From: JAWSVE01 sp050789445
Lineage (GTDB): Bacteria > Pseudomonadota > Gammaproteobacteria > Pseudomonadales > Cellvibrionaceae
Assembly (NCBI GenBank): GCA_050789445.1
Contig: JAILXR010000001.1
Span: forward strand, 3,224,001-3,288,000
DNA length: 64,000 nucleotides
Direction: 5' to 3'
Part shown: piece after piece, positions 28,578 to 37,052 of the stretch
Layout of the letters: every line of letters starts with the position of its first letter
How positions within the stretch are numbered: the stretch's first letter is position 1
Notes under the pieces: generated by a model
Database searches by the model: none
The model's input: only the letters and a program-made list of their open reading frames with translations
Told to the model about the DNA's origin: nothing
Position numbers and translations under genes: made by a program

Positions 28578-30839
28578 CTATGTCCCTGTGAAAGTTTCTA
28601 GTGAGTTTATAATGTGTTTTTTTGTGAAAATATCTTTTGTCATTCTCGGAAGCCTTTTTCGCCAATTAGGGTATTCGTCACAGGTTCCTGGAATATTGAT
28701 AGGTAATTCTGTTAAGCAAAGATCGTCTACTTGCATTGAAACTAGACGTGCTGAACTTCTGCTATTGGCTTTTAAAATCGCGTTTAATAATTCTCGGTCG
28801 AAGTGTTTGTGAATATTAAATTCTTGCCAGTTTTGAGGTAGTAATCCCTGCTCGTTTAGCCAATGAAGGATTTGTATTAAGTCTGACTCACGCGCATTAA
28901 GTGCATTATTAAAATCGTCTTCCGTTGCATATAGGCCAATATCTTTTCGTAAGGTCAAATCCGATTTGTTCCACCAAGCTGTTAATGTCGGGACATCGTG
29001 ATTGGCAATCATTGATAATGATTTTTCGGCAATGTGCTCGGGTTTTTTAAAGTGAAGATGATCGTATTTTTCAAAGTAAAAAAGCACATTAGAAAAAACA
29101 GCTGACCGCGACATATGTTCGTGAATCTCGGGCGGAACAACGCCGAGATCTTCACCAATCACCATGCACTGATTGCGCTGGCTCTCTAAGCGTAAAATAG
29201 CAAAAAGCTCATCTACTGGGTAATGAACATAAGCTCCTTCGCCATTGTGATCTTGATTCGGACACCACCATAATCGCATTAGCGCCATGACATGATCGAT
29301 GCGTAACGCTCCGCAGTGAATCATATTGGTATAGAGTAAATCGATAAAATGCGCGTAGCCTGTTTGCTTGAGTGCTTGCGGTTTTATTGGCGGCAAGCCC
29401 CAGTTTTGCCCTTGAGGAGCAAGAGGATCTGGCGGTGCACCAATGCTGGCTTTGGTGCAAAATAAATTTTCATTGAGCGCTACTTCGGTACTGCGTCCAT
29501 TACCACCCACTGCTAAATCTCGTATTAACCCAATGGCCATACCGCATTCACCGGTTAGTGTTTGACAGTCTTCTAGTTGAGTTTCTGCAAGCCATTGAAG
29601 ATATAAATGAAATTTTGGGTCGCGGGTTTGTTTAAAAATAAGATGGCTTTTTTGAGCTTCATGTTCAGCAAAAGCTAAAGAAGTATTGCCTTTCATTTCT
29701 GTGTAGTTAGAAAATGCTTGTGCTCTTTCAGTATTTATTTTTAGGTGATTTTTTTTGAAGTAGGCAAACATTTTAGAAAAAATAGCATATTTTAATTTGC
29801 TAACTGATTGATAGTCGATATAAGTTTCATTTTTTGCCGACTCAATTATTTTTGTTACAGACTTTCTGGTTAAATAATTGTTTGCTTCCTCGCACTCAAT
29901 AAAATCAGATTCTATTTTTGGATCAATATACAGAGGATTAATAAAGCGTCGGTCCATCGGGCTGTACGGACTACAGTGGTTAGGGTTGTCTGCATCTAGA
30001 AAATGTAATGGATTCAAAACAAGAAAGTCGACGTTATGCTTACTTGATTGAGTGATTAACTCTTTGAGGTCTGAAAAATCACCCACTCCCCAGCTATCTT
30101 TTGATACTAGGCTATAAACTTGTATAGAAAGACCTTTTAATTTTTTGTTGTCGATGAGCCATTGCGGCTCATAACATTTACTAGGAGATGAAATAATTGA
30201 ACATAACGTATTGGTGTCATTTAGGAAAAGACTAATAGCAGGGTCATTGATTGTTGACTCTTCTCCTTGAGGATCTTTTTCTATTTTCAAAGAATGGTAG
30301 CCGCAGGGTAGTGGCGGTAGGGGTAATTCCCTTTGGCTAATGGTGATAGCTAATTTACTCTTTTGATAAGGGAAAAAGATATGTTCTTTTGAGTTAAAAT
30401 CGATAGATTCTTTTTCAGTTAAATCAATAGCTTTGAATGACTTTTTAAACGTGTCTCCGTTCTCTAAAATAATTTCCCAGCACAGTAATTCATTTAGGTA
30501 TTGAGACGGCACGTTAATAGCTAAGGTGTTTCCATGTTCTGATGTCTGAGTAGCTATGGTAACGGTGGGAACAAGTGCAAAATAGGATGATTCTTTAATG
30601 CTAGAAACAGCCTTGTTAACGGCTTTGGAATCATTAGTGTCAATGTCAAAAAAAGAGAGAACCTTTAGCCGAGACTCATAAGGAATGGTAATAACATTCC
30701 CAGAGTAATCTATGTACTCTTTATCGATCCCGTAGTGTGTTAGTAAAAAGTCTAGAGCGTCAGGATTTACTTGTAATCGTTCGTCCTTGCTCGTCTTGAA
30801 CTGTGCAGCACTATCTTGCTTGGGAAGCTTTATATTCAT
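28578..30839 (-). CDS. malQ: 4-alpha-glucanotransferase (amylomaltase)
   Basis: Disproportionates maltodextrins, transferring glucan segments and releasing glucose. It is 753 residues. The N-terminal about 150-220 residues are the extension typical of bacterial MalQ. The GH77 catalytic part includes GLSIQVYSLVSKDSWGVGDF, NPLHFLDADNPNHCSPYSP, GALRIDHVMALMRLWW (nucleophile Asp), MVIGEDLGVVPPEI (acid/base Glu) and MIANHDVPTLTAWW. It is preceded by an inverted repeat at 30861-30887 and by glk. Glucose released by it would be phosphorylated by the glk product. Confidence 0.95.
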   Translation of the reverse strand: MNIKLPKQDSAAQFKTSKDERLQVNPDALDFLLTHYGIDKEYIDYSGNVITIPYESRLKVLSFFDIDTNDSKAVNKAVSSIKESSYFALVPTVTIATQTSEHGNTLAINVPSQYLNELLCWEIILENGDTFKKSFKAIDLTEKESIDFNSKEHIFFPYQKSKLAITISQRELPLPPLPCGYHSLKIEKDPQGEESTINDPAISLFLNDTNTLCSIISSPSKCYEPQWLIDNKKLKGLSIQVYSLVSKDSWGVGDFSDLKELITQSSKHNVDFLVLNPLHFLDADNPNHCSPYSPMDRRFINPLYIDPKIESDFIECEEANNYLTRKSVTKIIESAKNETYIDYQSVSKLKYAIFSKMFAYFKKNHLKINTERAQAFSNYTEMKGNTSLAFAEHEAQKSHLIFKQTRDPKFHLYLQWLAETQLEDCQTLTGECGMAIGLIRDLAVGGNGRSTEVALNENLFCTKASIGAPPDPLAPQGQNWGLPPIKPQALKQTGYAHFIDLLYTNMIHCGALRIDHVMALMRLWWCPNQDHNGEGAYVHYPVDELFAILRLESQRNQCMVIGEDLGVVPPEIHEHMSRSAVFSNVLFYFEKYDHLHFKKPEHIAEKSLSMIANHDVPTLTAWWNKSDLTLRKDIGLYATEDDFNNALNARESDLIQILHWLNEQGLLPQNWQEFNIHKHFDRELLNAILKANSRSSARLVSMQVDDLCLTELPINIPGTCDEYPNWRKRLPRMTKDIFTKKHIINSLETFTGT

Positions 30840-30860
30840 TAAGAATGTATCACTTAGGCG

Positions 30861-30887
30861 TTAAATTAGGAGTTAAGCCTAATTTAA
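30861..30887. promoter_or_regulatory. Perfect inverted repeat upstream of malQ
   Basis: TTAAATTAGG and CCTAATTTAA form a perfect 10-bp inverted repeat around a 7-bp spacer. It lies 22 bp before the malQ start, within the 207-bp gap after glk. No T-run follows on the minus strand, so it is not a classical terminator. It may be an operator or a 5'-leader hairpin. The rest of the gap shows nothing recognisable. Confidence 0.4.
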
Positions 30888-31046
30888 CTAAGCGACGACA
30901 TGTCTTGCATCTGTGCACCATAAGAGAATGTTTACCTCGCTAATGGAGTAGGGTGAAGAAATTGACTAGCAATAAATACAAGTTGTTTTTATTACGAACA
31001 CCGTCTGTCTTATAACTACAATAAAAAATGTATGTGAAATCTACTA

Positions 31047-32039
31047 TCAAATTTTTTTCGATAAATAATTAGCGGCCCCAATTAAACCCGGTTGAGGCGC
31101 AGTAATGAGAGCAATTGGTATCGATTGGCAGTAGTTTTCATATCGGCCTTTGTTATTAAAGCATTCTAAAAAGTCAGTTGTGTTAAATAGACCTTCGAGT
31201 TTATTTAAAATACCTCCTGATAAATAAACGCCACCAAGAGCGCCAAAAGACAAAGCTGCATCACCACAAACAGATCCAAGTATGCGACAAAATTCGGCAA
31301 TGGTTTTTTTGCAGAGTTGGTCGCCTTGAAGTGCTAAAGAATAAACCTTTTCTGCAGTTAAGATAGTGTTTTCGTCATCGTCTTTTTTTTCTGAGAAACC
31401 AGGCGTTGAAACAAATATTTCTTGAAGAGCAAGATAAATATTTGCAATACCTGGGCCAGAAAGTAAGCGTTCAACTGAAACGCGATAATATATTTTTGAA
31501 AGTACTTTCAAGATTTCAATTTGGAGATCGGAAACTGGTGCAAAGCTAACATGTCCTCCTTCTGAATCTACAATCTGGCCTTCGGGCAACAAGGCTGCGA
31601 CCCCAAGTCCCGTGCCTGGTCCCATGATTAGCTTGGTAAACGAAGAGCTTTTCTCATTTCTGGAATCACGTAACCATTTAATTTCATTGTTATTTAAGGA
31701 AGAGATTGCCAGCGCTTGAGCGGTAAAGTCATTTATCAAAAAAACGGAGCAAGTAAAGATACCTGATAGTCGATGCCGATCAGCTATCCAATGACTATTG
31801 GGTAGCTCGATTTTGTCTTGATGAGTTGTTCCTGGTACAGCTAGGCAAAGAGATTCAATGTCGCCTGTAGTAATTAAAGCATCATGTGTCATGTAGTGAG
31901 TAAGTGCATTATCTAGGTGCGCAAAGTCTGCACAGCGATAAGTTTTGACGCACAATATTTGCTCATCTGAATGTTGGTAGATGGCAAGTCTAATGTGGGT
32001 ACCGCCTATATCACCGATCAACGAAATTGGGTTCTTCAT
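31047..32039 (-). CDS. glk: Glucokinase
   Basis: Phosphorylates glucose to glucose 6-phosphate with ATP. It is about 330 residues. The phosphate loop LIGDIGGTHIRLAIY, FLINDFTAQALAI with the catalytic Asp, GPGTGLGVAAL and SEGGHVSFAP are bacterial glucokinase signatures. I choose ATG 32039 over a TTG four codons upstream. It heads the minus-strand glycogen block and so couples glucose released by MalQ and GlgX to the Entner-Doudoroff operon. A 31-bp imperfect palindrome at 32128-32158 lies about 90 bp upstream. Confidence 0.93.
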   Translation of the reverse strand: MKNPISLIGDIGGTHIRLAIYQHSDEQILCVKTYRCADFAHLDNALTHYMTHDALITTGDIESLCLAVPGTTHQDKIELPNSHWIADRHRLSGIFTCSVFLINDFTAQALAISSLNNNEIKWLRDSRNEKSSSFTKLIMGPGTGLGVAALLPEGQIVDSEGGHVSFAPVSDLQIEILKVLSKIYYRVSVERLLSGPGIANIYLALQEIFVSTPGFSEKKDDDENTILTAEKVYSLALQGDQLCKKTIAEFCRILGSVCGDAALSFGALGGVYLSGGILNKLEGLFNTTDFLECFNNKGRYENYCQSIPIALITAPQPGLIGAANYLSKKI

Positions 32040-32127
32040 AAGGTCACTCAAAAAAGTGGCGAGGGTAGGGATTGAATCATTGTGTGAAGTAGAGAATATG
32101 ACTGTTTAAATATTTATACCTAATAAC

Positions 32128-32158
32128 ATCGATGTAATACCTGAGTATACAAATCGAT
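32128..32158. promoter_or_regulatory. Imperfect 31-bp palindrome upstream of glk
   Basis: An inverted repeat is bounded by ATCGAT at each end (32128-32133 and 32153-32158), with ATAC-CTGA-GTAT in the centre and TGT/ACA flanks. It lies about 90-120 bp upstream of glk, the first gene of the glycogen block. The size and symmetry suit a LacI- or GntR-type operator. No regulator gene is adjacent, and I cannot assign the regulator. The remainder of the 327-339 bp between glk and the DUF3820 gene shows no gene. Confidence 0.35.
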
Positions 32159-32378
32159 AGGCCATTAGGCATCAGTGTATAACTAAGCAATTAATACGCC
32201 TTAAGTATCCCTCTTCACAATAATGTTGTATTTAATTTTGTCTGTGCGAATGGCGTTTTTGTGACGAGCGTTAAAATAGATATTGTGTGGGAAAAATAAT
32301 TACTGGAAGGGTAGGCGAGGGGATAGAAAATAGCGTCACTGTTAATCTTAAAAAGAGATAAAACTTTCTTGAAAAAGA

Positions 32379-32591
32379 TCAAGGTGTCTTGAAGCGTTCT
32401 AACAAATCCTCTAGTCCGTTAGCCTTGATCTCATACATCAAAGCCAATTGTTCACCTAATTTTCCTTTCGGAAACCCTTCTTGATGAAACCAAACTAAAT
32501 AAGGTTCGGGAAGCTCAATTAACTTTCTGCCAGCGTATTTTCCAAATGGCATTACTTGATTAATTGCGTCAGTAAGATCTTCAGGATTCAT
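32379..32591 (-). CDS. DUF3820 family small protein
   Basis: A 70-residue protein of the DUF3820 family. The body VMPFGKYAGRKLIELPEPYL followed by WFHQEGFPKGKLG is the family's hallmark. The function is unsettled: members have been annotated as quorum-regulated virulence factors or small nucleic-acid-related proteins. It is single-domain, without signal or membrane segment. Its start is 8 bp from the divergent small membrane protein gene. Confidence 0.8.
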   Translation of the reverse strand: MNPEDLTDAINQVMPFGKYAGRKLIELPEPYLVWFHQEGFPKGKLGEQLALMYEIKANGLEDLLERFKTP

Positions 32592-32599
32592 AAATAATG

Positions 32600-32773
32600 A
32601 TGAGTAATAGTTGGTTTATTATAGGGCTGGGTTTTGCAGTAGTGTTGTTTGGCTATTGTTTCGGTATAGTTTACGTCAGTTTAATCGTGCTGTATTTGTT
32701 GATTATATTCGACAAAAGTACAGATTTGTATGATTTGTATAAAAGTTCAGCTATTAACGCCAATCAATCGTAG
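32600..32773 (+). CDS. Small membrane protein, 57 residues
   Basis: A short frame begins at ATG 32600 (an ATG also sits at 32597) and ends at TAG 32773. It codes for MSNSWFIIGLGFAVVLFGYC, then further hydrophobic residues to about residue 38, and a hydrophilic tail (DKSTDLYDLYKSSA). One or two membrane-spanning helices are likely. It ends 7 bp before the thioesterase start, so it may be the first gene of that transcript. The ribosome site is poor (AGGA about 10 bp away). I know no family for it. The hydrophobic-then-charged design supports a real gene. Confidence 0.5.
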   Translation: MSNSWFIIGLGFAVVLFGYCFGIVYVSLIVLYLLIIFDKSTDLYDLYKSSAINANQS

Positions 32774-32780
32774 GGTAAGT

Positions 32781-33191
32781 ATGAAAACAGCAGAATATTT
32801 TAACAACATGGGCAGTGAGAATTTGCCAGCTCACTTAGGTATTCAAATAACAGCGGCTGATGGACAAAATGTTTCAGCTGACTTGCCCGTTAAGAAGTTT
32901 CTAATGGCTCCCAATGGATTTTTGCACGCGGGTAGCGTCGTCACGCTGGCGGATACCTGTTGCGGGTATGGGTGTGTGGCTAACTTGCCAGAGGGGGCAT
33001 CGGGATTTACCACTGTTGAATTGAAATCTAATCACCTCGGTACCGCAAGAGATGGTGTCATCGAATGTACAGCTACGATGGTTCATGGGGGAAGAACAAC
33101 GCAAGTGTGGGATGCTGTTGTTAAGCATAAAGACACAGGTAAGACGATAGCCATGTTTCGTTGTACACAAATGATTCTGTATCCTAGATAG
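32781..33191 (+). CDS. PaaI-family hotdog thioesterase
   Basis: A hotdog-fold acyl-CoA thioesterase, about 136 residues. APNGFLHAGSVVTLADTCCG carries the catalytic Asp/Glu position on the central helix, and GFTTVELKSNHLGTA is the substrate strand of the PaaI/phenylacetic-acid-degradation-type thioesterases. I start at ATG 32781, behind the good ribosome site AGGGTAAGT. A longer frame back to 32730 would overlap the preceding small gene and adds unlike sequence. The substrate is unknown. Confidence 0.87.
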   Translation: MKTAEYFNNMGSENLPAHLGIQITAADGQNVSADLPVKKFLMAPNGFLHAGSVVTLADTCCGYGCVANLPEGASGFTTVELKSNHLGTARDGVIECTATMVHGGRTTQVWDAVVKHKDTGKTIAMFRCTQMILYPR

Positions 33192-33319
33192 CTCGGCTTG
33201 TTTGAAGCCTCTAAAAATATGGGTTGAGTACTAGGTCTTATCGGGGTTTGTCGGTAAAATCCGAGATTATAGATTAAGTGCCACGATGTAACTGAGAATA
33301 AAAAAGAATAGGAAAGAAA

Positions 33320-34039
33320 ATGGGTAGAGCATATCAGAATCGAAAAGACTCAATGGCTAAAACTTCGGATGCAAAAGCGAAGCTATACAGCAAATACGGT
33401 CGAGAAATTTATGTGATTGCTAAGTCGGGAGGTGTCGAGCCCGAAGGAAACCTCACGCTTCGGAATATGATTGATCGAGCGAAAAAAGATCAAGTGCCTT
33501 CACATGTGATTGATAAAGCCATTGAAAAAGCAAAAGGTGGTGGCGGAGAAGATTTTTCGGTTGCTCGTTATGAAGGGTTTGGCCCTGGTGGTTGCATGGT
33601 GATTGTGGAATGTTTGACTGATAATCCAAACAGAACGTTTGGTGATGTTCGTCAATGTTTTACTAAAACAAAATGTAAAATCGGCACGCAAGGTAGTGTG
33701 AGCCACATGTTTGATCACAATGCTATTTTTGTGTTTAAAGGTGAAGATGAAGAATCTGTACTCGAAGCTCTAATGATGGCCGATGTTGATGTTACTGATA
33801 TAGAGCAGGAAGGTGACAATATTACAGTGTTCACTCCTCAGACTGAATTCAATAAAGCCCGCTTAGCCATTAATGAAGCATTTGGTGGCGATGTTGATTT
33901 TGAAGTTGATGCAATTCAGTTCTTGCCACAGAATATGGCGCCAGTGACAGGCGATGATGTTGAGATGCTAGAAACATTTTTCGATATGTTAAATGACTTA
34001 GATGATGTCCAAAATGTTTACCATAACGCCGAATTTTAA
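33320..34039 (+). CDS. YebC/PmpR-type regulatory/translation factor
   Basis: A 239-residue YebC/PmpR/TACO1-family protein. It begins MGRAYQNRKDSMAKTSDAKA, the form seen in the gammaproteobacterial paralogue (YeeN-like) rather than the MAGHSKW opening of classical YebC. The three-domain body includes KAKGGGGEDFSVARYEGFG and VIVECLTDNPNRT. Family members are described as transcriptional regulators and, more recently, as ribosome-associated factors that ease difficult translation. Its stop codon lies inside a terminator hairpin. Confidence 0.9.
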   Translation: MGRAYQNRKDSMAKTSDAKAKLYSKYGREIYVIAKSGGVEPEGNLTLRNMIDRAKKDQVPSHVIDKAIEKAKGGGGEDFSVARYEGFGPGGCMVIVECLTDNPNRTFGDVRQCFTKTKCKIGTQGSVSHMFDHNAIFVFKGEDEESVLEALMMADVDVTDIEQEGDNITVFTPQTEFNKARLAINEAFGGDVDFEVDAIQFLPQNMAPVTGDDVEMLETFFDMLNDLDDVQNVYHNAEF

Positions 34040-34050
34040 TTCGGCGTTTT
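34025..34050 (+). terminator. Terminator of the yebC-type gene
   Basis: AACGCCGAATT pairs with AATTCGGCGTT around a 2-base loop and is followed by T residues. The stem includes the stop codon (34037-34039) of the upstream gene. The stem is strong and ends in GTTTTC, so Rho-independent termination is likely. Confidence 0.8.
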
Positions 34051-34106
34051 CTGTTTAGCCTTTGTTCGCTTCTTTATAAATTTCGATGTTTGGGTGTGTT
34101 TACGTT

Positions 34107-34724
34107 TTAAGACAGCACCACTAGATGATTAGGCAGTTCGTTTTTTTCTTGAGTGGCTGGCGCATGTAATTTTAATAATTCGCCACAGCTTTCAATACAC
34201 TGCAAAAACCCTTTTTGCGTATTTCCTTTTTTTACTTCAGCAATAAAAGTATTGATGATCGCTTGCCACTGTCGGTTGTCAACCAGGTCACTAATGCCTT
34301 TGTCAGCAATAATTTCAACATAATGCTCAGCCTCGGAAACAAAAATTAATAAACCGGTGCTGTCTTTAGTGTGGTGAAGATTATTCTCTAAGAACTGTCG
34401 TCTTGCTAGATTTGCTGCAGCCCAGAACTTAACTCGCTTAGGAACCAGTTTCATCATAATGAATGGAATGCGAAATAATATGGCAGCAACAATAAAAGTT
34501 AACCATTGTGCAAGTAACATTTCATTCTCATCTAGCCAAAAAGGCGTTAGCCTTAAAATCAACGGGGTGAGCAGTGCTAAAATTGCCGCCCAGAGTGTAG
34601 GAATATAATAATAATTTTCAGCGCGCTGGCTAAGTACCGTGATCAGTTCTGCATCAGTCTCTTTTTCTACGGACTCAATTTTTTTTGAAACTTGTTCAAG
34701 CTCTGCTTGATTAAGTAAAGTCAT
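34107..34724 (-). CDS. TPM-domain membrane protein
   Basis: A 205-residue protein with a TPM (YgcG/TLP18.3/Psb32/MOLO-1) domain. The segment AELITVLSQRAENYYYI opens it, two central membrane helices lie at about 40-60 and 70-92, and the second half of the domain includes STGLLIFVSEAEHYVEIIADKGI. It is the last gene of a lemA-ygcG-like operon: its ATG overlaps the previous stop in TAATG. Partner genes of this type act at the membrane in stress response or photosystem repair in other organisms. Its role here is unknown. Confidence 0.82.
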   Translation of the reverse strand: MTLLNQAELEQVSKKIESVEKETDAELITVLSQRAENYYYIPTLWAAILALLTPLILRLTPFWLDENEMLLAQWLTFIVAAILFRIPFIMMKLVPKRVKFWAAANLARRQFLENNLHHTKDSTGLLIFVSEAEHYVEIIADKGISDLVDNRQWQAIINTFIAEVKKGNTQKGFLQCIESCGELLKLHAPATQEKNELPNHLVVLS

Positions 34725-35518
34725 TACCAGCCTCCTGAAGCTCCGCCGCCGCCAAAACCACCTCCGCCGCCGGAGAAACCTCCACCACCAAAACCACCAC
34801 CACCACCAAAACTACCTCCCCCTATACCCCCTGATCCAAAGACTCGACGATGCCTGTTTCCGCCACTTCCTCCACCAAAGTAAGAAAACAGAAAAGAGAT
34901 GAGTAAAAATAAAATAATAAAAATGAGAAAGTTTCTAAATTCATGATCGTTATTTTTGTTTTCTTTCGCAGTGTATTCCCCATCTATTGCAGCCAGTATT
35001 GCAGTCGTGCCTTGAGTTATCCCGCTTTCAAAATCTCCGCGTTTAAACGCAGGGCTAATAATTGTTTGGATTATGTTGGAGCTAATTGCGTCAGTTAATG
35101 CGCCCTCTAAGCCATAACCAACTTCGATTCGCATTTTGCGTTCGCGCTTAGCAATAATTAAAAGAGCGCCGTTATTAATATCTTTTTGTCCTATTTCCCA
35201 ATGCCTTGCTAGCTGATATCCGTAATCAGCAATGTCGTTTCCTTGTAATTCGTTGAGAGTGACAACGACTACTTGATTAGTCGATTTTTTTTCATGAGCT
35301 TTAAGTAAAGCGGTGAGTTGATCTTCTGCTGTAGGGCTCAGCATGCCAGCTTGATCAACAACACGGCCAGATAATGACGGGAAGTTTATATTTGACTGAT
35401 TGGCTGAAAAAGAAGTGGCTGAAAAGAAAACGAAAAGCACGAACACAGCAATTAAAGCGCTTACTTTTATTGACGTGTTCTTACTTTCGTTTCCAAAAGG
35501 TGAAAATTTTAACACCAT
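34724..35518 (-). CDS. TPM-domain exported protein (YgcG-like)
   Basis: A 264-residue protein with an N-terminal signal or anchor (about 15-38), a TPM domain (SGRVVDQAGMLSPTAEDQL, NNGALLIIAKRERKMRIEVG), a membrane helix at about 195-212, and a C-terminal tail made almost entirely of Gly with Phe/Ser. Such glycine-rich tails are normal for the family. The start codon overlaps the stop of the LemA gene, and its stop overlaps the next start, so all three are translationally coupled. Confidence 0.9.
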   Translation of the reverse strand: MVLKFSPFGNESKNTSIKVSALIAVFVLFVFFSATSFSANQSNINFPSLSGRVVDQAGMLSPTAEDQLTALLKAHEKKSTNQVVVVTLNELQGNDIADYGYQLARHWEIGQKDINNGALLIIAKRERKMRIEVGYGLEGALTDAISSNIIQTIISPAFKRGDFESGITQGTTAILAAIDGEYTAKENKNNDHEFRNFLIFIILFLLISFLFSYFGGGSGGNRHRRVFGSGGIGGGSFGGGGGFGGGGFSGGGGGFGGGGASGGW

Positions 35519-36135
35519 TAAAATTCAACCTTGGGCGCTTGTTCTGGTTTTTCTGCAGTTGCTTCGAAAGTTTCGCGAAGTTCAAGATCGCTGTATAAAA
35601 TGCTGTGCCAAATACGGCCAGGGAATGTTCTAATTTCAGTATTGTATTGGCTGACAGCGGTAACAAAATCACGTCGTGCAACTGAGATACGATTTTCAGT
35701 TCCTTCGAGTTGAGATTGTAACGTTAAAAAATTCTGGCTAGCTTTTAGATCTGGATAACGTTCAACAACAACAAGCAGTCGGCTTAATGCACTACTCAAC
35801 TCTCCTTGGGCTTGCTCGAATTGTTTAAGTTGTTCTGGGTTGTTTAGAATATTTGGGTCGACTTGCATGGAGCCAACTTTAGCTCGAGCGTTTACTACAG
35901 CTTCTAATGTTTCTTTTTCGTGAGCAGCATATCCTTTAACAGTAGCGACTAAGTTGGGAATTAAATCAGCGCGACGTTGATATTGATTCTCGACTTGTCC
36001 CCAAGCAGCTTTCACTTGCTCATCGTAAGTTGGAATATTATTGACGCCACAACCGCTTAGAGTGATTAAGCTAATTATTATTCCGTACGTAAGAAACATT
36101 TTTTTTATCATTTGTTTTTTAATACCTGCGATCAT
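35518..36135 (-). CDS. LemA family lipoprotein
   Basis: A 205-residue LemA-family protein. After a membrane-targeting leader with a lipobox (LITLSGCG, Cys29), the coiled helical core has the signature WGQVENQYQRRADLIPNLV and KGYAAHEKETLEAVVNARA. LemA proteins are conserved envelope proteins of unclear function, usually next to TPM-domain genes as here. The ribosome site AAGGGG sits 8 bp before ATG 36135, which supports this start over the internal Met9. Confidence 0.92.
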   Translation of the reverse strand: MIAGIKKQMIKKMFLTYGIIISLITLSGCGVNNIPTYDEQVKAAWGQVENQYQRRADLIPNLVATVKGYAAHEKETLEAVVNARAKVGSMQVDPNILNNPEQLKQFEQAQGELSSALSRLLVVVERYPDLKASQNFLTLQSQLEGTENRISVARRDFVTAVSQYNTEIRTFPGRIWHSILYSDLELRETFEATAEKPEQAPKVEF

Positions 36136-36181
36136 ATTTGTTTCCCCTTGACGTTCTGACTAATGATTCAAAATATATCAA

Positions 36182-36574
36182 TTAAACTTTCTTTCCTACG
36201 TAGAGCCATTTTCCATCAACACGATAAAATTCAGAGATCTCATGCATGATCTCAATCTCATTGTGCTGATTGATAAAGTAGGCATTGAATTCTACAGTAC
36301 CCTCATTTCCAGTTTGACTTTTATTAAGGATTTCTAGTTTTGTCCATTGAATTAATTGCAACGATAATTCTTCGACAGATAGCCCTTGTGCCGTTGCAGG
36401 AAACCAAGAATCCAATAAGTATTGTCCGTAATTACCCAACGAGTAGGCAGTAAAGCGTGAACGCATAAGTTGAACAGGCGTTTTAGGTTGCTTTCCACCG
36501 TCTAGATATTGGCCGCAGCAGCGAGAAAATGGTTTGCCAGTACAGCAAGGGCAGTCAATGTTGGGTGTTGTCAT
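36182..36574 (-). CDS. YchJ-family SEC-C/zinc-motif protein
   Basis: A YchJ-like (UPF0225) protein, about 130 residues. The N-terminus has the cysteine motif CPCCTGKPFSRCCGQYL, which binds zinc in SEC-C domains. Next come LMRSRFTAYSLGNYGQYLLDSW, a family hallmark, and a C-terminal NTF2-like half (GTVEFNAYF). I start at ATG 36574 (MTTPNIDCPCC), which has GAAGAA upstream. A longer start at 36607 adds residues not expected in the family. It overlaps the DUF3301 gene by 20 bp, so the two are probably coupled. Its function is unknown. Confidence 0.87.
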   Translation of the reverse strand: MTTPNIDCPCCTGKPFSRCCGQYLDGGKQPKTPVQLMRSRFTAYSLGNYGQYLLDSWFPATAQGLSVEELSLQLIQWTKLEILNKSQTGNEGTVEFNAYFINQHNEIEIMHEISEFYRVDGKWLYVGKKV

Positions 36575-36911
36575 GAGCAATTTCTTCAGGGCCTTCGTCG
36601 TTATCATGCATAATGTGTGGCTCTAATTCTATGTGAATCATTTGTGAGCCAATAAAAATCATATTGCCTTTATAGCGCCTTTCCCCGGTTGAGGAAAATT
36701 CAAATAAAAATTTCTGTTCAATACTAATGGCGCCTTGCTTATTGCGAGCTAACCCATAGCCACTAGGGCTAACACTGCCATCTAAAAACTGCACATTCAT
36801 TTTGTGACAATATTTTTTTGCTGTATTCAGCGCTCGCTCTCTAATAGCGATGAGATGCCACGTTAATGCGATAATGCCTACAACCAAAAGAATAACAATG
36901 AGTTCAGTCAT
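36555..36911 (-). CDS. DUF3301 family membrane protein
   Basis: A 118-residue protein with one N-terminal membrane helix (MTELIVILLVVGIIALTWHL) and a cytoplasmic domain resembling DUF3301: AKKYCHKMNVQFLDGSV, then KFLFEFSSTGERRYKGNMIF. The family is confined to gammaproteobacteria and has no known function. It ends in an acidic, His-rich tail (EPHIMHDNDEGPEEIAHDN). It overlaps the YchJ gene. Confidence 0.78.
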   Translation of the reverse strand: MTELIVILLVVGIIALTWHLIAIRERALNTAKKYCHKMNVQFLDGSVSPSGYGLARNKQGAISIEQKFLFEFSSTGERRYKGNMIFIGSQMIHIELEPHIMHDNDEGPEEIAHDNTQH

Positions 36912-37052
36912 TTTTGACTCAGTTTGTTGAAAAGATACGGTTTGTGATGCTTTTAGAAAAGATATTTTTTACTCTTGTGATAGATTTTGGCACTATGCGC
37001 GGAGAATTTAAATAGACGATTTTAATATTAGCCAGAATGACTAGGAAGCAAA

